From Edaphobacter bradus (GTDB taxonomy: Bacteria > Acidobacteriota > Terriglobia > Terriglobales > Acidobacteriaceae): a stretch of 64,000 bases of DNA. Numbering within the stretch: the first letter of the stretch is position 1; the number at the start of each line of letters is the position of its first letter. Where the stretch lies: positions 1-64,000 of the forward strand of contig NZ_JAGSYF010000002.1 of assembly GCF_025685645.1 (NCBI RefSeq), read 5' to 3'. Below the pieces are notes generated by a model. It was given only the letters and a program-made list of their open reading frames with translations, was not told where the DNA came from and did not search any database. A program made the translations under genes and the position numbers. Positions 35,041 through 44,055 of the stretch are shown one piece after another.

Positions 35041-36060
35041 ATGAACCTGACGGCACTCTATCTCGCTGCCCTCCTCGCTTGTCCTGCTTTCGCGCAGCAA
35101 ACGGCAGAGCACAACGACGCCTTCCGCCTCGTCGCGAAGATCCCAGTCCCCGGAATGACCGGCACCTGGGATCACCTTGCCGCCGACTCTTCCACCAGCC
35201 GTCTCTTCCTCTCCGCACAGGAAGATAACGAGGTCCGCGTCATCGATCTTGCCGGCCGCAAACCGCTCCACACCATCTCCGGCGGCTTCAATCGGCCGCA
35301 AGGCGAGTTCTTCGTTCCCGGAGCCAACTCCCTTGCGGTCACCAACGGACGCGACGGCACGCTCCGTTCCTTCGACGGCAAAACCTACGAGCCCATCAAA
35401 GTACTCTCACTCACTCTCGGCGCCGACATGATGGACTACGACCCAGAGTCCAAATACCTCTACATCGATCATGGCGGAGTCGATTCCAACCGCGGCCCCG
35501 GCGCCCTCGCTGTCGTCGACACAACCGACTGGCATCTGGTCAGGGACATTGCCACGGAGTACCGCCCCGCCGCGCTCGAAATCCAGCCCTCGACCCATCG
35601 CCTCTTCGTTACGCTTCCCGGCCTCAGCCAGGTCGGCGTCATTGACACCCGGACCTCAACCATCATTGCTCGTTTCCAGGCACCCAGGCCGACTAAGCCT
35701 GTTGCCATCGCGCTCGACACAGCCGACAAGCGTGTCTTCGTTGGGACCCGCTCCCCGGACAACTTCATAGCCTTCGACACGGAGACCGGCAAGACAGTCG
35801 CAACACTCGACAGCCTCAGCGGCATCGAGGGCATGTACTTCGACGCCGCGCACAAACGCATCTACGTCACCGGGCTGGATGGTAACGTGCAAGCCATCCA
35901 GACAATCGACCCGGATCACTACAAGGAGCTCGCCCGCTTCTTCACCGGGCCCAAGGCCGGAACCTCAATCTTCATTCCCAAACTGAATCTCTTCTGTGTC
36001 GCCTTGCCACCGGCAGACGGCAAGGTCGCCGAAGTCTGGCTCTTCGAGCCTCTCCCCTAA
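35041..36060 (+). CDS. Secreted YVTN-type beta-propeller protein 2
   Basis: 339 residues, the same length as propeller 1. Signal peptide MNLTALYLAALLACPAFA-QQ. Blade strands include WDHLAADSSTSRLFLSAQED, YLYIDHGGVDSNRGPGALAV, HRLFVTLPGLSQVGVIDTRT and KRIYVTGLDGNVQAIQTID. The GADMMDYDPESKYLYI segment corresponds to GADSAGYDAVANVWYV in propeller 1, so the two are true paralogues. It lies 20 bp after paralogue 10 and 5 bp before paralogue 11, a tight operon. That a propeller is sandwiched between two binding proteins argues that it works with them, for example as a scaffold or a ligand-processing partner. Confidence 0.8.
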   Translation: MNLTALYLAALLACPAFAQQTAEHNDAFRLVAKIPVPGMTGTWDHLAADSSTSRLFLSAQEDNEVRVIDLAGRKPLHTISGGFNRPQGEFFVPGANSLAVTNGRDGTLRSFDGKTYEPIKVLSLTLGADMMDYDPESKYLYIDHGGVDSNRGPGALAVVDTTDWHLVRDIATEYRPAALEIQPSTHRLFVTLPGLSQVGVIDTRTSTIIARFQAPRPTKPVAIALDTADKRVFVGTRSPDNFIAFDTETGKTVATLDSLSGIEGMYFDAAHKRIYVTGLDGNVQAIQTIDPDHYKELARFFTGPKAGTSIFIPKLNLFCVALPPADGKVAEVWLFEPLP

Positions 36061-36065
36061 CCGAC

Positions 36066-37091
36066 ATGACCATCAAAGAGACAATCCTCCTCGGGGCCTT
36101 GCTGTTGCCCGCACCGGCCCACTCCCAGAGCCCTGAAGACCTCGCCCCCTACCACCCCGACCAGGCGGTCTCCGGTACCATCACCAGCTGGGGCCATGTA
36201 TTCCTCAAGAAGGTCATGCTCGACTGGGAAGCCGGCTTCCAGAAGTTTCATCCCGACATCCACTTCAACGACAACCTCGTCTCGAGCGCAGCCGCCACTG
36301 GAGCCCTCTTCACCCATACTGCCGACCTTGGCATCCTGGGCCGCGAGATCCGTCCCATGGAAGTCGCCGGCTACAGCCGCGTCATGAAGCAGAAGCCTTT
36401 TCCCTTTGAGGTCATGACAGGTAGTTTCGCCAACGCCGATAAGTCCGTCGCCCTTGGCATCTTCGTCAGCAAAGACAACCCACTCAAGTCCATCACCTTC
36501 GCCCAGCTTGACTCGGTCTTCGGAGCCGAGCATCGTCGCGGCAACCGGAACATTCGTACCTGGGGTGAGCTCGGCCTCACCGGTGACTGGGCCTCGCGCC
36601 CCATCAACCTCTATTCGGGCGTACTCGACGCTGCCCCCGGCTTCTTCTTCTCGCAGGTCGTCATGCGCGGTAGCTTGCTTTGGAATGAAAATCTCAAGCC
36701 TCTTGACGATCTCGATCTTCCAGGCGGCAAAGTATACGAAGCCCAGCAACGCATCGTGGACGCCCTCGGACAGGACCGCTTCGGCATGGCTCTCTCTGGC
36801 GCAGGTGCCTACAACCCTAACGTCAAGCTGCTCTCCGTCTCTATCGAAGACACCGATCCGAAGATTCTTCCCACTCCAACTACTGTGGCCGATCGCACCT
36901 ACCCCTTATCGCGCTCCGTTTGGATCTACATCAACCACAAACCCGGCGAGCCAATCGACCCAATGATTCGTGAGTTCCTCCGCTACATCTTCAGTCGCGA
37001 GGGTCAGCAAGCCGTAGCCCGCGACGGCGACTATCTTCCGCTCACCGACAAACTCGCCGCCGAACAACTCCGCAAGCTCCACACTCAATGA
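36066..37091 (+). CDS. PstS-like periplasmic binding protein (paralogue 11)
   Basis: 341 residues; short signal peptide MTIKETILLGALLLPAPAHS-QS. TITSWGHVFLKKVMLDWEAG, ADLGILGREIRPMEVAGYSR, FVSKDNPLKSI, QLDSVFGAEHRRGNRNIRTW and GELGLTGDWASRPINLYS. There is no RTGGW insert. The ligand segment is GVLDAAPGFFFSQVVMRGS, and the usual late YGIAYT is FGMALSG. Third gene of the run from 33818; it converges on paralogue 12 with 34 bp between stops. Confidence 0.85.
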   Translation: MTIKETILLGALLLPAPAHSQSPEDLAPYHPDQAVSGTITSWGHVFLKKVMLDWEAGFQKFHPDIHFNDNLVSSAAATGALFTHTADLGILGREIRPMEVAGYSRVMKQKPFPFEVMTGSFANADKSVALGIFVSKDNPLKSITFAQLDSVFGAEHRRGNRNIRTWGELGLTGDWASRPINLYSGVLDAAPGFFFSQVVMRGSLLWNENLKPLDDLDLPGGKVYEAQQRIVDALGQDRFGMALSGAGAYNPNVKLLSVSIEDTDPKILPTPTTVADRTYPLSRSVWIYINHKPGEPIDPMIREFLRYIFSREGQQAVARDGDYLPLTDKLAAEQLRKLHTQ

Positions 37092-37125
37092 TCGCTTCCA
37101 GCTAAAGCCAAAAGCTTCAACTGCG

Positions 37126-38304
37126 TTACTCTAACTTTTTCAGTTGTGCTCTCACTTCTTCCGCGGTCAGCGGCAGATACTTACCGTCCCTCTCGATCGC
37201 CTCTTGCCCCTCGCGGCTCAGCGTGTAGCGCAGGAACTCCTTCTCCTTAGGATCAACCGGCTTCCCGTTCTCGCAGTTGAGATAGTAGTACACCTCGAGA
37301 AGCAGCGGATACGTCCGGTTCCGCACGTTGTCGATCGTCAAATCCACCCATGGTCCGTTGTCCTTCTCCGAGATCGCCAACGCCTTGGTTTGCGGGGTCA
37401 GAAACATCGCGCCGCTATAAGCAATCCCATATGGATCCTTTGAGAGATCCTTCATCAATTCGTCTGCCGCGATTTGCAGCGTCCCATCCGGTCGCGCGTA
37501 GTTTGCATACTCCGTAAGACTTTCGGTCCACTTGTCTCCGCCCTTCATCACGATCTCCTGAAAGTCGTTCGCCATCCCGTATTTCAGGTTTAGCCCATAC
37601 ACGTGGATCGGCGCGTTTTTCCACTTGCCCGTTAGCCCCAACTGCCCCCAGGTCCGAATGTTCTCGGAGGCTGGTCGACCCTTCTCCGGATGCCACGTCG
37701 TTCCTTCCCACCCACCCGTCCGTGCCGCCCCGAAGATGCCGTCGAGCTGCTTCAGACTCAGCTTAGCGATGGGGTTTTCTTTGTTCACCATCACGGCCAG
37801 GGCAGGGCTCCAGCCCGGCACGTCGAACGAGCCCGTCGCGATCGTAATGCGCAGCGGGTCTTTGTTGTAGACGCGCTGATACATCTCGGTCTCTTGAAAG
37901 GTGAACAGCCGGCACGCAGCCATGTCGGCCACACCTGTCGCCAAGGCAGCCGCGGACTCAAGTGCCGTTAGCATGTTGAAGCTGAATGTCACATTGGGTT
38001 GATATTTGTGAAACCCTGCAACCCAATAGTCGTTCAGGTTGCTGTCCTGGAAATAGTTCGAACCCCAGATTCGAATGTTGCCCGAGACCTGCTGCTCGGG
38101 CTGGTACTCCGGCAATCCAGAGAGGTCGAACTTGCGCGTATAGTACGCCTTCTTCGCGCGTCCGGCCACGTGCTCGGCGCGGGCCTTCTGCACGTCAAGC
38201 CCATTGCGTTGCTGTTCCTGCGTGTTCGCATGGAGGGCGAACCCACACACCACAACTGCAGCTGCCAGACGCAGCGTTACAGCAGATCGTCGTTCGGGAA
38301 TCAT
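37126..38304 (-). CDS. PstS-like periplasmic binding protein (paralogue 12), N-extended subgroup
   Basis: 392 residues with a strong GGAGG site before the ATG. Signal peptide LRLAAAVVVCGFALHANTQE. It has the extension GLDVQKARAEHVAGRAKKAY, close to that of paralogue 9, then FDLSGLPEYQP, NIRIWGSNYFQDSNLNDYWV, ADMAACRLFTFQETEMYQR (the MGR motif is lost), MVNKENPIAKL, RTGGWEGTTWHPEKGRPASE, NIRTWGQLGLTGKWKNAPIH and ligand segment LNLKYGMANDFQEIVM. Paralogue 9 is its nearest relative by motifs. Last gene of the four-gene minus run starting at 41595. Confidence 0.85.
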   Translation of the reverse strand: MIPERRSAVTLRLAAAVVVCGFALHANTQEQQRNGLDVQKARAEHVAGRAKKAYYTRKFDLSGLPEYQPEQQVSGNIRIWGSNYFQDSNLNDYWVAGFHKYQPNVTFSFNMLTALESAAALATGVADMAACRLFTFQETEMYQRVYNKDPLRITIATGSFDVPGWSPALAVMVNKENPIAKLSLKQLDGIFGAARTGGWEGTTWHPEKGRPASENIRTWGQLGLTGKWKNAPIHVYGLNLKYGMANDFQEIVMKGGDKWTESLTEYANYARPDGTLQIAADELMKDLSKDPYGIAYSGAMFLTPQTKALAISEKDNGPWVDLTIDNVRNRTYPLLLEVYYYLNCENGKPVDPKEKEFLRYTLSREGQEAIERDGKYLPLTAEEVRAQLKKLE

Positions 38305-38330
38305 CTCGTAACCTCCAGCATCGTTTTGCT

Positions 38331-39404
38331 CTACTCGAGCTTGCGCAGCTGCTCTTCAATCACCTTCTCGTTCAAGGGAAGATACGCGCCATCCTTAGCC
38401 ACCGCCGCCATTCCATCGCGACTCAGAATGTAGCGCAGAAACTCCTTCACCTTCGCGTCGACAGGTTGTCCCGGGACCCGATTCAGGTACACCGTCGTAA
38501 AGCGCGTAATCGGGTACTCGCGCCTCCACGCCGTCTCGACGGTTGGGTAGACGAACGGCCCGCTCGCGTTCCCGCCCAAGGCAAGCATCTTCACATCAGG
38601 GTTGGTGTAGAGGATGTTCGCGAACGCGATCCCGTTCGGATCCTTCGCCAGCGCCGCCAGCACATATACGCCGGCGTTGATGACCTCGCCATTCGCTTCA
38701 TGCCCATTGTCGAAATCCTTCAGATCCTCGTTCCAGCGTCCGGAGTCGTTGAGCGTTACGCGATTGAAGTAGCCCGCCATGCCGGTGTCGAAGTTGTACC
38801 CGTACACGTGCACCGGGCGGTCCTTCCACTGACCGGACAGACCCGCCTCGCCCCATGTACGGATCGGCTTGTGCGTCGCCCTCTCGCAACTGCCCGTGCC
38901 GCTCACGACCAGGTCGCCGCTGCATCCGAAGATCGCCTGCGCCTGCTCCATCGTCAGGTGGGCCAGCGGATTGTCCTTGTGAACAAACACCATCAAGGCA
39001 AACGTCTTGTGCGGCGTGTTGAAGCTGCCTGAGCTGATCTCGACTCCCAGCGGGTAGTAGCCGAAACGCCCATAGAATCCGTTGATCTCTGAGCGATACC
39101 CCTCGCGCCCGATGAAGGTCAAGTCTGCGATACCGCCATACAATCCGGCAAGCGACGCCTCGGTGCCCTTAAGGTTGGTTTCGAACTGCACGTCCGGCTG
39201 ATACTTGCGGAAGCCATCCTCCCACTCCTTCATCAACGCGGGAATGTAGTTGTTTCCCCAATTGCGAATCGTACCCGAGACCTTCTGCTGCGGCTGGTAA
39301 GGCTTCAGGTCCTTGAGAAAGTCAGGTTGCTGGCCGAAGTCAGCGAGAGGCGCGGCCAGCAGCACAACTGCGCCGGCGATGGGGACAAGGCGTCGCATCG
39401 TCAT
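38331..39404 (-). CDS. PstS-like periplasmic binding protein (paralogue 13) with a Cys-pair insert
   Basis: 357 residues. GAAGGAAG precedes the ATG, which overlaps the stop of paralogue 14 by 4 bp (ATGA). Signal peptide ends APLADFGQQ. TIRNWGNNYIPALMKEWEDG, ADLTFIGREGYRSEINGFYG, FVHKDNPLAHL (His for Asn) and IRTWGEAGLSGQWKDRPVHV. Between QAIFG and IRTWG is a unique insert CSGDLVVSGTGSCERATHKP whose two cysteines could form a periplasmic disulfide. The ligand segment is YNFDTGMAGYFNRVTL. 26 bp from paralogue 12. Confidence 0.85.
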   Translation of the reverse strand: MTMRRLVPIAGAVVLLAAPLADFGQQPDFLKDLKPYQPQQKVSGTIRNWGNNYIPALMKEWEDGFRKYQPDVQFETNLKGTEASLAGLYGGIADLTFIGREGYRSEINGFYGRFGYYPLGVEISSGSFNTPHKTFALMVFVHKDNPLAHLTMEQAQAIFGCSGDLVVSGTGSCERATHKPIRTWGEAGLSGQWKDRPVHVYGYNFDTGMAGYFNRVTLNDSGRWNEDLKDFDNGHEANGEVINAGVYVLAALAKDPNGIAFANILYTNPDVKMLALGGNASGPFVYPTVETAWRREYPITRFTTVYLNRVPGQPVDAKVKEFLRYILSRDGMAAVAKDGAYLPLNEKVIEEQLRKLE

Positions 39405-40462
39405 TGAATCTTCCTTCGTTCCTGGGTAACAACATCTGAGGTCAACGGCAGATAGCCGCCATCCTCCTGGATAATCCGCTGACCTTCGCGGCTCAGTACA
39501 AAGCTTAGGAACTCCCGAACCCGCGGATCCAACGGCTTACCAGGCGGACGGTTGACGAAGACTGAGATCGTCTGTGTCAGCGGGTAAGCTCGCGATTGTA
39601 GCGTCGCTTCGGTCGGCATCACGGGTCTGCCATTCGGTTCGACCGAGACCGGGATTGCCCGCACATTCGAGTTACGGAACTCGAACGTCGAAAACGCAAT
39701 GCCGCCGGGATCCTTTGCAAGCGCATCCAGAATCGCCTGGCCCGCCCGCTTTGTCCGCTTGGGTTCGTCTCGTATATCGGAAAACTCATGCAAATCGCAG
39801 TTCCACTTCTGGCTGCCCTTCATCACTAGCCGCTCGAACGTTTGCGACTGCGCCCGTGCGATCCCGAAGCCGTACGGGGTAATCCGTCGGCTCGCCCACA
39901 TGCCGGTCAGCCCGAGGCCGCCCCACTCCCGTAGATTGTGATCGCTGCGGCGATGGTCGGCGCCGAAGATGGCGTCGAGTTGCGCCAGCGAAATCTGCCT
40001 CAGGGGATTGTTCTTGTTCACAAAGATCACCAGCGCCGGCGAATGATTGGGCACCTTCAGGTTGCCGGTCGCTACGGAGATCTCAAGCGGATCATAGCCA
40101 AACACCTGCTGGTAGCCGTCAAGCTCAATGGCCATGACGCGGCGGTCGATCAGGGCAACGTCCGCGGCACCCGTGTACAGGCCGCCGATGGCAGACGCGT
40201 TGCCCAGCATGCCGTCTTCTAGGCTCGCACTCGGTTGATACTTGCGGAAGCCTGCGTCGAGCGAGCGCAACAGTGCGCCCAGGTAATGATTGGAGCGATT
40301 TCCATGACCCCATACTCGAATCACCCCAGAGACAGTCACCGCTGGGTGGTAGCTGGGCAGACCGTCAACGTGTTGCCCGTATGCCGAAATCGCTGAAGCC
40401 ATCGGGAGAACCATAAGCGCGCCAAAGACTAACGAACGCACTCCAGAGGGTAGAACTCGCAT
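39401..40462 (-). CDS. PstS-like periplasmic binding protein (paralogue 14)
   Basis: 353 residues; signal peptide core SLVFGALMVLPMASAISAYG-Q. VIRVWGHGNRSNHYLGALLR carries a three-residue-longer first loop; ADVALIDRRVMAIELDGYQQ lacks the MG of MGR; FVNKNNPLRQI, QLDAIFGADHRRSDHNLREW and GGLGLTGMWASRRITPYG follow. The ligand segment is FGIARAQSQTFERLVMKGSQ, then KWNCDLHEF with a Cys seen also in paralogues 1 and 19. Second gene of the 41595 run. Confidence 0.85.
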   Translation of the reverse strand: MRVLPSGVRSLVFGALMVLPMASAISAYGQHVDGLPSYHPAVTVSGVIRVWGHGNRSNHYLGALLRSLDAGFRKYQPSASLEDGMLGNASAIGGLYTGAADVALIDRRVMAIELDGYQQVFGYDPLEISVATGNLKVPNHSPALVIFVNKNNPLRQISLAQLDAIFGADHRRSDHNLREWGGLGLTGMWASRRITPYGFGIARAQSQTFERLVMKGSQKWNCDLHEFSDIRDEPKRTKRAGQAILDALAKDPGGIAFSTFEFRNSNVRAIPVSVEPNGRPVMPTEATLQSRAYPLTQTISVFVNRPPGKPLDPRVREFLSFVLSREGQRIIQEDGGYLPLTSDVVTQERRKIQ

Positions 40463-40518
40463 CGCACTCTTACATTTCCCGCTCTCCGTCTGCGCGTTAC
40501 GCGCCGTCGGCCCGGAAG

Positions 40519-41595
40519 TTATTCCAGCTTCTTCAATTCGCGCTCGACTACGTTTCCGGGCAGCGGATAGTACATCCCCAGCGGGAGGATGTCCTGCTGG
40601 CCTTCGCGGCTCAAGACGTAGCGCATGAACTCCTTCGCGCGGGAGTCGATCGGCTTACCCGGCTCGCGGTTCAGGTAAAAGTACGCATCGCGAATGAAGG
40701 GATAGCTGCGGTTCTGCACATTGGCCTCGGTCAGCGGAACATACGGGCCCGCCTCTGTCTCCGCCAGGTCGATCTGCTTCAGATTCGGGTAGTTCTTCGA
40801 GTGCAGGATTGGTCCCCACGCAATGCCGTACTTGTCCTTCGAGAGCTCCTCAAACATGCGTTCGCTGGCGACCTTTTCGCCCTCCGGGCCCGGAACGATC
40901 TCCTTCTCTTCCACAAACTCTTTGTAGTTCTCATTCCATTTTCCTGACCAGTGAAACAACCTTCTCTCAAAGCTCACCACGAAGCCTGGCGCCGAGTAAC
41001 CGTAGGTTTGAATCGGCTTGTTGGCAAACTCACCCGTGAGTCCAAGCTGGCCCCACGTGCGGATGTTTTCTTCAGGCCCACGCGCATACTTCGCCGTGTA
41101 GAAGATGCCGTCCCATCCACCCGTCCGCTCCGAGCCGAAGATATCGGCAACCTGCTTCATGGTTAGTTTCGTCAGCGGGTTGTCCTTGTTCACCAAAATC
41201 TGGATCGCCCACAACGTGCCGCGCTTCTCATACCCGCCCGTAGCGACCGAGATCTCCAGCGGCTGGTAGCGGTACACCTCGTAGAAGGGCATAACGTCGG
41301 TGATCTTGGCGTCATCGCCTGCCGGGGCCAGATCGGCGCCGGCAAGATAGAGCCCGGCGATGGCGCCTTCGCTGCTGTGCGAAAAGTTGTTGACGAACAC
41401 GACGTCAGGATGGAACTTTTTAAATCCCGTCTCCCACGCGACAACCTGGCCTTTGAGTTCGCTGCCGTTCACCTTGATCGCACCGGTGACGGTGACCTCA
41501 GGTTTATAGGCAGGCAGCAAAGCAGGGTCCTGAATTTGTGCGTAGGCATGAACCGCAAGGGCGAAGAAGAGCAGGCCGATAACTTTTCTGTACAT
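40519..41595 (-). CDS. PstS-like periplasmic binding protein (paralogue 15)
   Basis: 358 residues from ATG 41595 (GAGGTT upstream); an in-frame extension to 41739 passes through the operator and is rejected. Signal peptide MYRKVIGLLFFALAVHAYAQ. AIKVNGSELKGQVVAWETGF, ADLAPAGDDAKITDVMPFYE (no MGR), LVNKDNPLTKL, RTGGWDGIFYTAKYARGPEE, NIRTWGQLGLTGEFANKPIQ and ligand segment YSAPGFVVSFERRLFHWSG. The late segment is YGIAWGPILHSKNYPNL. First gene of a four-copy run (15-14-13-12) with its own operator, the only run made of binding proteins alone. Confidence 0.85.
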   Translation of the reverse strand: MYRKVIGLLFFALAVHAYAQIQDPALLPAYKPEVTVTGAIKVNGSELKGQVVAWETGFKKFHPDVVFVNNFSHSSEGAIAGLYLAGADLAPAGDDAKITDVMPFYEVYRYQPLEISVATGGYEKRGTLWAIQILVNKDNPLTKLTMKQVADIFGSERTGGWDGIFYTAKYARGPEENIRTWGQLGLTGEFANKPIQTYGYSAPGFVVSFERRLFHWSGKWNENYKEFVEEKEIVPGPEGEKVASERMFEELSKDKYGIAWGPILHSKNYPNLKQIDLAETEAGPYVPLTEANVQNRSYPFIRDAYFYLNREPGKPIDSRAKEFMRYVLSREGQQDILPLGMYYPLPGNVVERELKKLE

Positions 41596-41669
41596 AGAAC
41601 CTCGTGGTTTGAATAAACTTCCGTCGTCCGCTGGAACACGCGAAGTGTCCAGGAAAAAGGGCATAGCAA

Positions 41670-41723
41670 CGAATAGGCCCGAGGAATAAGCGTGTTCTGA
41701 ACCGCACATAAAATTTTGTTCAT
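41670..41723 (-). promoter_or_regulatory. 38-bp four-box operator for the paralogue 15-12 operon
   Basis: Minus strand: ATGAA (41723-41719), TTTAT (41712-41708), TTCAG (41701-41697), CTTAT (41690-41686), 11 bp apart. TATTCG at 41675-41670 is a -10-like hexamer 10 bp downstream. The ATG is 75 nt beyond it. Confidence 0.75.
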
Positions 41724-41849
41724 GCATCCCAGCTCGCAATGGCGGAGTAGTATATTCGCCCCTATCACTGAGCGTGCATTGAACGGCCGTATGCTACGTC
41801 TTCGACGTTGCCGCAGGGCGCATGGCAAAGGGAAGGGACTTCGAGGCGC

Positions 41850-43097
41850 ATGAAACTAAGAACCATCCTGTTCTGGACTCATCTGCTGACCGGCTGTGTC
41901 TTCGGCCTCTTCATCGCGTTCATGGCATCGACAGGCATGCTACTCGCATATCAACGGCAAGCATTCACATTCGCTGAACGAAATGTCTCTATCTCCGAAG
42001 TGAAGCCGGGCGCGCGCCGACTGCCGATTGAAGAACTCGTCCGGCGAGCCACGATCCTAGAAGGGACTCCTCCGCCCTCGGCGCTCATACTGCGAGATGT
42101 CAATGAACCCGTGTGCTTCCAGACCGGCCGCTTCACCGTGCTCTACCTGGACCCATACACCGGCGCATCACTTGGACACGGCGCGATCCGCGTGCGTCGT
42201 TTCTTTGCGACCGTCGAAGGACTTCATCGCTGGTTTGGAATCTCCGGCGGCCTGCGGTCACGCGGACGCTCCCTCAAGGCCGCTGCGAACCTGGGTTTGC
42301 TGGTTATGTTGCTGACCGGCTTCTGCCTTTGGTGGCCGACCGCGTTCAGGGTTCGCTATCTGCGCCCGATCGTGTGCCTTCGGCGAGGCTTGAAGGGTAG
42401 AGCGCGTAACTGGAACTGGCACAATACCTTTGGAATCTGGACCTTGCCGTTGCTGCTAGTCATCGTGCTCACGGGTACGATTCTCTCGTATGGCTGGGCG
42501 AATGATCTCTTATTTCGCACGACCGGAAACGCGATACCTGCTGAAGACCACGTCTTTCGCCCCGCTGGCGCGTTACACGTCCTCAGTTCGTCGCCGCGCT
42601 GGGAACCGCTACTAGGTCGCGCCGAGTCGCAACTGGCCACGTGGCAGAGAATCAACCTGATCGTGCCAGACGACGCGAATGCGCCGGTGCTCTTCACCAT
42701 CGACAGCGGCAACGGAGGGAAGCCACAATCTCAAGGGGAACTGGTATTGAATGCGAGGACGGGTGAGGTGTTGAGCTGGGTTCCCTTCCGCGCGAAGAAT
42801 CTCGGCCAACGGTTGCGCGAACTCGCGCGCTGGACGCACACGGGCGAGTCCGTGGGAATCATCGGTCAGACGGCCGCGTTTCTGGCCGCCGCGGGTGCGC
42901 TGGTGCTCGTTTGGACCGGCCTCGCTCTCGCGCTGCATCGGCTTCGTGCCTGGCAGGCACGGAACGCACGCGTAACCGCTCGGAACCAAGCCGCTCCCTA
43001 TTTCATTCCAGTTTGCGAAGCTCGTGAGCTGAAAGCTGCGCGGTCAGTGGCAGGTAGCCTCCCGCCCTCTCCACAATCTCCTGACCATCGCGGCTGA
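41850..43097 (+). CDS. PepSY-associated transmembrane protein 1
   Basis: 415 residues from ATG 41850 with GAGG close upstream. Layout of the PepSY-TM family: helix 1 ILFWTHLLTGCVFGLFIAFM, a periplasmic PepSY domain (LYLDPYTGASLGHGAIRVRR), the GLHRWFG motif, helices 2 and 3 (LGLLVMLLTGFCLWWPTAF; LPLLLVIVLTGTILSYGWA), a second PepSY region and a last helix LAAAGALVLVWTGLALALHR. Relatives reduce ferric siderophores or modulate periplasmic proteins, often beside TonB receptors; heme-type His residues are present (H in LHRWF, WHNTFG, RWTHTG). The last 95 bp overlap paralogue 16 tail-to-tail. It is divergent from the paralogue 15 operon. Confidence 0.8.
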   Translation: MKLRTILFWTHLLTGCVFGLFIAFMASTGMLLAYQRQAFTFAERNVSISEVKPGARRLPIEELVRRATILEGTPPPSALILRDVNEPVCFQTGRFTVLYLDPYTGASLGHGAIRVRRFFATVEGLHRWFGISGGLRSRGRSLKAAANLGLLVMLLTGFCLWWPTAFRVRYLRPIVCLRRGLKGRARNWNWHNTFGIWTLPLLLVIVLTGTILSYGWANDLLFRTTGNAIPAEDHVFRPAGALHVLSSSPRWEPLLGRAESQLATWQRINLIVPDDANAPVLFTIDSGNGGKPQSQGELVLNARTGEVLSWVPFRAKNLGQRLRELARWTHTGESVGIIGQTAAFLAAAGALVLVWTGLALALHRLRAWQARNARVTARNQAAPYFIPVCEARELKAARSVAGSLPPSPQSPDHRG

Positions 43098-44055
43098 GTA
43101 CGTACCGAAAGAACTCCGCAAGCTTTGCATCGATAGGCTTTCCCGGGTCACGGTTGATATAACAGGTGATCACCTGCTCGAGCGGATAACTGTGATCTTC
43201 GACCGACTCCTTTGTCGGCAGTATGAAATGTCCGCTTGTAGCCTCGAGCGCCAGCGGCTTGATCGCGGTGTTCTTGTAGAGCAGGCTCGAGTAACCGATA
43301 CCATACGGATCTTCTCCGACCGCATCCGAGATCCGCTGTCCCGCATCTAGCAGCGTTCCGCCGGGACGCTTAACGTCACCGAACTCCTTCAACTCCGGAT
43401 TCCAGATCGCACTCCCCCCGAAGACCCGCTGCTGCATCAGGTACCCGAAGCCGCGATGAATCTCAAAGCCGTATACATGTACAGGTGCATCCGCCCACTC
43501 GTCCGTAAGTCCGAGATCGCCCCATGTCTTCACCGTATCGCGCCCGCCAAACACGCGTTCCATCTGCTTCGTCGTCAAGTGTTGGATCGGATTCTTCTTG
43601 TTTGCATAAACAACGAGGGCGAACTCCTTGTTTCGGATATCGAGGCTTCCGGTCATGATGTCAATACCCAGGGGCGGATGGTGAAAGACATCTTCAAAGG
43701 CCTCGACCTCCACCGGCAAGATGTCACGCCCTAGCAACGCGATGTCCCCCGTGCCCGTATAGAGTGCACCCATCGCTGAGGCGGTGCCATGCAATTCGTT
43801 GTCGAAGACAATTCTCGGCTGCTGTTTCCGAAATCCATCCTCAAGTGCAACCATCAGTGACGTAATGAAGTCATGCCCAAGCGCACCATGCCCCCAGATT
43901 CGGATCGTGCCCTGAACCTGCGTCTTCGGCTTGTACTCCGGCGCCCTGGTCAGGGCTTGAGGACTTACTTGTCGCGGCTGCACACACGCAAGCGCCAGCA
44001 GCGCGCAACATCTCGCGCAAAGCCCCCAGCTCCTGTTGCGAGTTTCAGTTCGCAT
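43003..44055 (-). CDS. PstS-like periplasmic binding protein (paralogue 16)
   Basis: 350 residues from ATG 44055 (AGGAG 11 nt upstream); a TTG at 44064 is the alternative. The start lies inside the end of paralogue 17. The signal peptide is Cys-rich (GLCARCCALLALACVQP) and ends VSPQ. TIRIWGHGALGHDFITSLMV has the longer first loop seen in paralogue 14. GDIALLGRDILPVEVEAFED, YANKKNPIQHL, QMERVFGGRDTVKTWGDLGL and DEWADAPVHVYG follow, then the ligand segment FEIHRGFGYLMQQRVFGGS. C-terminus RDGQEIVERAGGYLPLTAQL. Its stop lies within the 3' end of PepSY protein 1. Confidence 0.85.
   Translation of the reverse strand: MRTETRNRSWGLCARCCALLALACVQPRQVSPQALTRAPEYKPKTQVQGTIRIWGHGALGHDFITSLMVALEDGFRKQQPRIVFDNELHGTASAMGALYTGTGDIALLGRDILPVEVEAFEDVFHHPPLGIDIMTGSLDIRNKEFALVVYANKKNPIQHLTTKQMERVFGGRDTVKTWGDLGLTDEWADAPVHVYGFEIHRGFGYLMQQRVFGGSAIWNPELKEFGDVKRPGGTLLDAGQRISDAVGEDPYGIGYSSLLYKNTAIKPLALEATSGHFILPTKESVEDHSYPLEQVITCYINRDPGKPIDAKLAEFFRYVLSRDGQEIVERAGGYLPLTAQLSAHELRKLE

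Noticed and set aside
34073-35218. A 381-codon minus-strand frame opposite paralogue 10
   Set aside because: It is an antisense shadow with no motifs, and it crosses two well-defined plus-strand genes.
41708-41740. A rightward operator for PepSY protein 1
   Set aside because: Only the shared palindromic half (ATAAA-N6-TTCAT) is present; no third or fourth box follows at 11-bp steps on the plus strand.
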